Part shown: one piece after another, positions 57,753 through 64,000 of the stretch
Layout: each line of letters opens with the position of its first letter
Position numbering within the stretch: position 1 is the stretch's first letter
Source: Thinopyrum elongatum
Lineage: Eukaryota > Streptophyta > Magnoliopsida > Poales > Poaceae
Assembly: GCA_011799875.1 (NCBI GenBank)
Contig: CM022302.1
Coordinates: 52,992,456-53,056,455, forward strand
Length of the DNA stretch: 64,000 nucleotides
Direction: 5' to 3'
Translations under genes and position numbers: made by a program
Notes under the pieces: model-generated
Database searches by the model: none
The model's input: only the letters and a program-made list of their open reading frames with translations
Told to the model about the DNA's origin: nothing

Positions 57753-58055
57753 AATGCCAATCGGGTGTCCACAAGGGTAGTGGCGTGATAGACCGCCTGA
57801 TAACTCGAGGGACGCCATGAAGAGGTCTTGAAAAGAAATGCCAATCAGGTGTCCACAAGAGTAGTGGCGTGATAGACCACCTGAGAACTCGAGGGACGCC
57901 ACGAACAGTTCTTGAAAAGGAATGCCAAACCGGTGTCCACAAGAGTAGTGGTGTGACAGACCGTCTGAGAACTCGAGGGACGCCACGAAGAGGTCTTGAA
58001 AAGAAATGACAGTCTGGTGTCAAAAGTGACGCCACGCTCGGTCTTGAAAATAAAA
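57753..58055. repeat. 84-bp tandem repeat, about 3.5 copies, in the solo LTR
   Basis: AATGCCAATCGGGTGTCCAC at 57753 recurs at 57837, 57921 and (divergent) 58005. Units contain GAGAACTCGAGGGACGCCAC and AGAGGTCTTGAAAAG. Because 84 is divisible by three, minus-strand ORFs run through with a 28-residue repeat, which is not evidence of coding. Confidence 0.9.
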
Positions 58056-59549
58056 TTGAATGCCCGGACTAGTCTAGCCAGCCCCTGAGACACTCAGGAA
58101 AATAAAATAAGAGAAATGGGTTAGTCCACAATAATATGCATAACCACAATAATTTTAATATGCATAGCAAAATATTCATGGTAGCATCAGGGTGACAATA
58201 ATTATTCTGCAAAATAATTCAGGCACATTTTAATTATTTCCTCCAGAGACCGACTCTAAGACCGACACTTGACCAACCCAGACTGTAGTCCTTAAGCGCG
58301 GACACGGCTATTCGAATAGGTATAACTCTATAGAGGGTGTACTCTTTACCCATAAGTAAAGGATTTCTTTAGCCAACACCGAGACGCTGGCGAATTTTCA
58401 TTACGGCCTTTGGGCTGAAAACACACCTAACCAGCACGCACCAGATTAACTTTCCTGATGCCAGGAATCACCGAAGGCACCGTTCCAAAAAATCTCTAAG
58501 TCGGGGAGACTACAATCTCGATTAGCATGGGATCACTATTCATACACGCGGATTACAAGGGGTGCCCCCCTCTCAGATACAACCGGAAACACCCATGCCC
58601 CCTGACCTGATGACAGGATTTAGTCCACCATCGTGGAAACCCTCATCGGAGCCCTCTATGTGGTGTGTGCATGGAAAGGGGTTAACAACTTACTGAACCA
58701 TACCCTACCTGTGGCAGAGACATGTGGTAGCACGAACAAGTATGGGGGTTACCGGAAGAAGACTCGATCTACGGCCGACTCAGGAGGCTTAAGTATTTCC
58801 TGTAGTGGTTAGCACAATATATTCCTTGGTTATACCCAACAGCATCAACACTCGGCATGTCAAAACATGCCCTTACTGATCATTCTCGTCACAACGAGAT
58901 TTCTGACTCACGGTCACCTTTCTCGTGACTGATTCTTTCCTGCAGATTAGTCCGGATCACATAGACATATGTGACATGTGAAAGTGACCATCCTAATTCA
59001 TGCTTCATGCAGATGCAATATCATCAAGGAATAATGCATGCATAACTAGCTATATGAAAAATTTATTCGAATTCAACATACTCATGATTTAATTATTCTT
59101 GCAAATAATTGAACCATGCAATCACCATATCAAGTGCTCAAGATGCTTGCCTTGGGCATGCAGAAGTATTGGGTGCACTCCAAAAGTTTTGAAAATTTTA
59201 TCTTCCCTCCATTTCCTATTTTCAAAAATATTCAATTACTACATAAAGTCATAACAGTGCTAAAAAGTTGTCAGGAAAAATTTGAAATAAAAACTAAAAT
59301 AAACTAGATGAAAAATAAGGAATTACTAAAAAAGAATCAATTTTTTTGGAGTTAATAAGATTTTCCTAGGAATTTCCTAAGCTGAAGTAAATGTCTAAAT
59401 GGACTATTTAATTGATCCAGTAGATACAGAGTTTAGGAAAAATGTTCACCATATCTTAAATATTAGAGAATGATTTTAGAAGTATGTAGAAATTTGAATC
59501 ACCAGATTTGGATTTGAAATGGTGGCTATGGAAATAATTGAGATTTACT

Positions 59550-60800
59550 GGAGGAGGAAAAAGAAGAAGACAGAAGTGCGCTCTGGGCGGAAGTTAGCCG
59601 TCGGGCGTTACTGGGCCGAGCCCAGCCGATCGACCGCGCGAAGAGCTGCCACGTCAAAAGCGTACTCCGGGAAGCTGTCTCCATTTACGGCGGGCCCAGC
59701 GCGGTCTCAGTCGCTGGTTGTGGGCCCCACCTAGTCCACTGGTCAGGTTTGACCGGGTCAGCGCCGACGCTCTCTCCCTCCTTTCCTCTGGCCGAACAGG
59801 GCGCGGCCTCCGGCGACTCTCGCCGGCGATTGCGGGCGCCCCTTAGTGAGCCGAGCTCACCATCGAACTCAAGAGGCTCATGCGGTCCCGCCGGTGTGCA
59901 CCACGTTCCCCGGGGAGCACCAGCTCGTCGGCGGCGAGATCACCCGAAGGTCTCCGGCGGACGCAATTTGGGCGTTTCGCCCACGATCCACCTCCGGTGA
60001 AATTCATGATGGGGATGGATCTGCTTGTGGGTCTCTAGGGGAGCTAGTGGCAAAGGAATTGGGGAGGGGGAGGCTCTGGTATGGTGGGAATCATCGGCGA
60101 GGTGGTGGTGGCAGTAGCTACTGGAGGCGAGCAGGATGGCCATCTCCGGTTGGTTTGCTGGTTTGGGTGGCTTCCAAGTGAGGGAGGAGGTGTGCTCCGA
60201 AGTAGGGCGAGCTCGAGGCGAGCTTTATAGCAAGGGGAGGGTCGGCCCGTGGCTTCCCGAAGAAGACTCGATGGCGGCTGCCATTACTGCACCGACAAGG
60301 TGGTTGTGGGTGGTGCCGATGGTCAGCGAGGCTGGTAGGGGGTTCGGTGGAGAACTCGCAAGCTGTGGATGTTCGTAGTTAAGCTCGGGATGCGCTGGTC
60401 GCCTCTGATTTGAGGGAGGCGAGTTGGACGGTGCCGTCCAGGAGCTGACTACAGCGGCGGCCTTTACGGCGGTGGTTGAGGACGGTGAGGGGCGGTGGGG
60501 TTGGTGAGGATGGCGGCGTCCCGCAGTGATGGCAGGGCGAGCTGGTTGGCTTCGGGACGAGCCACGCGTCCTAGGCGGTGGCGTAGCCGAGATAGCAGCC
60601 ATGGGCGGCGGCGCTGGACGGTGCAGGGCGGTGCTAGGAGACAACGGGAGGTGTCGGTGAGCGTCGTGGCTTCCCTGCGAAGCCATACAGATAGGTAGCT
60701 CGCAAGGAGAGGCAGCAAAGAGCGGCAGGAGCTCGTGGCACTGGTGCGGCCATACACGCGCTGTAGCCACGCTCGCTGCACGCACACTAGGCGTTCGACG
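59550..60800. other. GC-rich block inside the solo LTR
   Basis: Abrupt GC-rich island between AT-rich flanks with several overlapping ORFs of Arg/Ser/Ala/Gly-rich composition on both strands, none with a recognisable domain. It may be the LTR promoter/R region, or sequence captured from a gene. Confidence 0.4.
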
Positions 60801-62349
60801 AAATGCCAGAGGTAGCTACAGTGATCCAACCAATCTGATTTTTGGCAGGTGGATGCTTACAAGGTTGGCAAGGCTATTAGACATGCTGGTTTGTCCAGCT
60901 GATCAAGTGTGCAGTGTAGTTTAGAAGGGGGCCAAATTTCTGTCATGCCCACAAGGTGTTTGACAGAATGCCAAGGTGGTCTAGGTGTTTCTGATGAGCA
61001 TGAAAATTAGCAGGGTGATGCCTCCTTGGGTGATAGAGATGATGGTGGGGTTGGTTTGGCAAAAAGAAATACTTGCTAGTGCAAGTTTTGAAGAATTTCA
61101 GTTCTGGACACAGATTACAGAGGGATATTTGGTGGACTTCCAAGATGCAAATGGAGCTGATCTTCTGTACTTAAGGGTTTAGTTGGAAGGACTATAAGAT
61201 GGCCAAGTTTCAGAATTTTTGGAGCAAGGAAAAATGGGGTTGTAGTTGTAACTAAAGAATGGGATAGAATTGAAAAGAGGTTGTTTCACTCAAAATTTTG
61301 AAAAGACCAAGTTGGGTTTTTGCATAAAAGTGATACATAGGCATCACATGACCCCTCATAATTTTTGTGGAATTTTGAAAGATTTATTTGAAAAGGTTGT
61401 AGTGCAACAGAGGCAATTCAAAGTTGAAAATGCTATTAAAAGGATTGTTATGGGCAAAATTTTATTATGACAATAATTCCTACTATTATTAAAATATAAA
61501 TGAAAAGTTTTGAAAAAAACTACTAGAGCCCATAATATTATTTCCAAAAATTTCTATATGGAGGGAAGAATTTTGGAAAACATAAACAGAAAATACTCTG
61601 AAAATAATAAATGACTTATTATAAATCAAAATTTAATTTTCTGGCCAAATTTTACTTAATAAAAATGTGGTTAAATTTTTGGGGTGTTACAGTTCGGCCA
61701 AGGGATAAAGACCACGGGGCTTTAGGTCGGTGCAAAAGCAGTTTTGCGGAGGCCAGGGGGCCAAACGCTGGAGACCTTGGCGTCTGGCCCAGACGCCAAG
61801 GATTGTGGCGTCTGGTCCTGGAAGTCCGAGAAGGACTCTTCCTTACGGGAAAAACCGACTTTGAGGAGGCTCTTTCTCCGAGTTACGACCCCAGGGCTCA
61901 ACATATAAATAGAGGGGCAGGGCTAGCACCTGGAACACATCAAGAATCACCAAGCCGTGTGCCGGCAACCCCGTCCCCTCTAGTTTATCCTACGTCACAG
62001 TTTCCGTTGTGCTTGGCGAAGCCCTGCGGAGATCTTTCTTCACCAACACCATCACCATGTCGTCGTGCTGCCAGAACTCATCTACTACTTCGCCCTTCTT
62101 GCTGGATCAAGAAGGCGAGGACGTCATCGAGCTGAACGTGTGCTGAACGCGGAGGTGCCGTACGTTCGGTACTTGATCGGGACGGATCGTGAAGGTGTAC
62201 GACTACATCAACCGTGTTGATAAACGCTTCCACTTAGCGATCTTCAAGGGTATGAAGATGCTCTCCCCTCTCGTAGCTATACATCTCCATGGATAGATCC
62301 TGCGTGTGCGTAGAATTTTTTTTGTTTTCCATGCAACGTTTCCCTACAG

Positions 62350-62361
62350 TGGCATCATGAG
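62350..62361 (+). other. Primer-binding site of the Angela-like element
   Basis: TGGCATCATGAG follows the LTR end after one base, as in the Copia element at 41284-41297. Confidence 0.8.
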
Positions 62362-63617
62362 GTAGGTCTATGCGTAGATGATATGCACGAGTAGAACACA
62401 AAGAAGTTGTGGGCGGTGATGTTCATACTGCTTACCACCAACGTTTTATTTTGATTCGGCGGCATTGTGGGCTGAAGTGGCCATGACCAACCTTACCTGT
62501 CCACGCACATGAGACCCGTTCCACCGACTGACATGCAACTTGTTTTGCATAAAGGTGGCTGGTGGGTGTCTATTTCTCCTACTTTAGTTGAATCGAATTT
62601 GACTGTGGCCGCGCCTTGAAGAAGGTTAAAACAGCAAATTTGATAATTCACCGTTGTGGTTTTTGCCGTAGGTAAGAATGGTTCTTGCTAGAAACCCGTA
62701 GCAGCCACGTAAAACTTGCAACAACAAAGTAGAGGACGTCTAACTTGTTTTTGCAGGGTATGTTGTGATGTGATATGGTCAAGACATGATGTGATATACG
62801 TTAATGTATGAGAAGATCATGTTTTGTAAGTTATCGGCAACCGGCAGGAGCCTTATGGTTGTCTCTTTATTGTATGAAATGCAAACGCCATGTAATTGCT
62901 TTACTTTATCGCTATGAGTTAGCAATAGTTGTAGAAGAAATAGTTGGCGAGACGACCACGACGCAACGATGGAGATCAAGCTGTCGAGCCGGTAGTGATG
63001 GAGATCATGATGATGCTTTGGAGATGGAGATCAAAAGCACGAGATGATGATGGCCATATCATGTCACATATTTTGATTGCATGTGATGTTTATCTTTTAT
63101 GCATCTTATTTTGCTTAGTACGGCGGTAGCATTATAAGATGACCCCTTCACTAAATTTCAACGTAAAAGTGTTGTCCCTGAGTATGCACCGTTGCTATAG
63201 TTCGTCATGTTGTGACACCACGTGATGATCGGGTGTGATAGACTCTACGTTCACATACAACGGGTGTAAGACAATTTTGCACATGCATAATATTTGGGTT
63301 AAACTTGACGAGACTAGCATGTACAGACATGGCCTCGGAGCACTAGAGATCATAAGATCGAACGTGAATCATATAGTAGATATGATCAACATAGAGATGT
63401 TCACCATTGATGACTACCCCATCTCATGTGATGATCGGACATGGGTTAGTTGATTTGAATCACATATCACTTAGATGACTTGAGGGATGTCTATTTAAGT
63501 GGGAGTTCTTAAGTAATTTGATTAATTGAACTTAATTTATCATGAACTTAGTCCTGATAGTATTTGCAAATTATGTTGTAGATTAATAGCTCGCATTGTT
63601 GCTCCCCTATTTTTGAT
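62362..63617 (+). other. Untranslated leader of the Angela-like element
   Basis: AT-rich leader between primer site and gag. ORFs such as 63235-63453 have no motif. AGTGGGAGTTCTTAAG near 63500 and GTTGTTGCTCCCC near 63596 look like a conserved leader, consistent with this family. Confidence 0.55.
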
Positions 63618-64000
63618 ATGTTCCTAGAGAAAACTAAGTTGAAAGATGAAAGTAGCAATGATGCGGACTGGGTCCGTGATCTGAGGATTATCCTCATTGC
63701 TGCACAGAAGAATTATGTCCTTGATGCACCGCTAGGTGACAGACCTATTACAGGAGCAGATGTAGACGTTATGACCATTTGGCAAGCTCGATATGATGAC
63801 TACTTAATAGTTTAGTGCACCATGCTTTACGGCTTAGAACCGGGACTTCAAACACGTTTTGAATGCCGCGGAGCATATGAGATGTTCCAAGAGCTGAAAT
63901 TGGTATTTCAGACTCATGCCCGTGTGGAGAGGTATGAGACCTCTGGCAAGTACTTTGCCTACAAGATGGAGGAGAATAGCTCAGCCAATGAGCATGTGCT
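63618..64000 (+). pseudogene. Gag start of the Angela-like Copia element, in-frame TAG, cut by window edge
   Basis: MFLEKTKLKDESSNDADWVR then DLRIILIAAQKNYVLDAPLG is the N-terminal gag (UBN2-type) region. A TAG at 63813-63815 interrupts DDYLIV-stop-CTMLYGLEPG; a CAG (Gln) codon is a plausible ancestor. The frame continues GLEPGLQTRFECRGAYEMFQ, then HARVERYETSGKYFAYKMEE to the window end. Gag would form the virus-like particle packaging the element's RNA. The lesion suggests a non-autonomous copy. No other part of the polyprotein is in the window. Confidence 0.8.

Larger units (their letters stand above)
57210..61691. mobile_element. 4482-bp solo LTR nested in the Angela-like LTR, TSD GTTCG
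   Basis: Starts TGTCGGGGCCGGATTTCGGG and ends TTTTTGGGGTGTTACA, with TG..CA termini flanked by GTTCG at 57205-57209 and 61692-61696. The host LTR resumes exactly afterwards. No polyprotein motif or repeat pair is seen inside, so the simplest reading is a solo LTR of a large (probably Gypsy) family with unusually long LTRs. Family not identified. Internal features: an 84-bp tandem repeat (57753-58050) and a GC-rich block (59550-60800). Confidence 0.85.
56226..62348 (+). repeat. Angela/BARE-like Copia 5' LTR, split by a nested solo LTR
   Basis: The LTR begins TGAAGGAAATATGCCCTAGA (BARE/WIS/Angela consensus has TGTTGGAAATATGCC) and ends GCAACGTTTCCCTACA at 62348. Its two halves, 56226-57209 and 61697-62348, are separated by a 4482-bp insertion. 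A TATAAATAG promoter box is at about 61904-61912. Total length without the insert is about 1.64 kb, near that of this family. Followed by the primer site and leader, so this is the 5' LTR of an element running off the right edge. Confidence 0.9.

Noticed and set aside
57667..58093. ORFs with a 28-residue repeat on the minus strand
   Set aside because: Explained by the 84-bp tandem repeat being a multiple of three; no family resemblance.
59749..60829. ORFs up to 186 codons in the solo LTR's GC-rich island
   Set aside because: Overlapping on both strands with biased composition and no domain; kept only as an observation about the island.

Overview
The window reads as intergenic DNA of a large grass genome, most likely Triticeae (wheat, Aegilops or barley relatives). 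The grounds are BARE/WIS/Angela-type Copia LTR sequence at the right end, CACTA elements with subterminal GCGCTACTGCTA modules, a Stowaway MITE beginning CTCCCTCCGTCCC, plant LINEs with a reverse-transcriptase zinc-binding C-terminus, and deep nesting of retroelements. No convincing intact host gene, rRNA, tRNA or CRISPR array was found. Nearly every protein-coding stretch is a transposon gene, or a gene carried by a transposon, and each one is broken.

Layout. 1-4365: nine copies of a ~500-bp tandem satellite arranged as a three-monomer higher-order repeat. 4366-13178: what looks like the right part of a large CACTA element. It carries three gene-like ORFs, each interrupted by one in-frame TAG (a hypothetical ORF at 4.75-5.35 kb, another on the minus strand at 5.7-6.4 kb, and a DEDD 3'-5' exonuclease-like ORF at 7.79-8.49 kb). 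A complete smaller CACTA (9019-12953, TSD TTC) is nested inside; it carries a four-exon B3-like gene and a 60-bp-stem hairpin. The outer element ends inside the integrase of a minus-strand Copia element (13179-15393). 15.4-18.9 kb: retroelement fragments and unassigned DNA. 18.96-23.02 kb: a 5'-truncated LINE with broken endonuclease/RT. 23-33.8 kb: mostly unassigned DNA with a Stowaway MITE, a LINE 3' fragment, an old local duplication and a GC-rich promoter-like block. 33797-43451: a complete 9.66-kb Copia element (TSD TAAGT). 45679-47782: a solo LTR of the same family (TSD AGACC). 48.2-49.8 kb: a tandem 418-bp duplication and a LINE RT scrap. 49.83-52.53 kb: a second, truncated relative of the B3-carrying CACTA, in opposite orientation. 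52.5-53.2 kb: a poly-A-tailed retroposon-like tail. 54.0-56.2 kb: a second LINE, interrupted by an Angela/BARE-like Copia LTR (56226-62348), itself interrupted by a 4.48-kb solo LTR (57210-61691, TSD GTTCG). The Copia leader and gag start run off the right edge.

How the parts relate. The DNA is a stack of insertions, and target-site duplications give the order of several of them. Most nonsense and missense lesions that can be judged are C:G to T:A transitions (CAG, TGG, CGA or CAA to stop), the decay expected of long-methylated repeats. The most interesting content is the gene cargo of the CACTA elements, the hairpin beside one cargo gene, and the ABC higher-order structure of the satellite.
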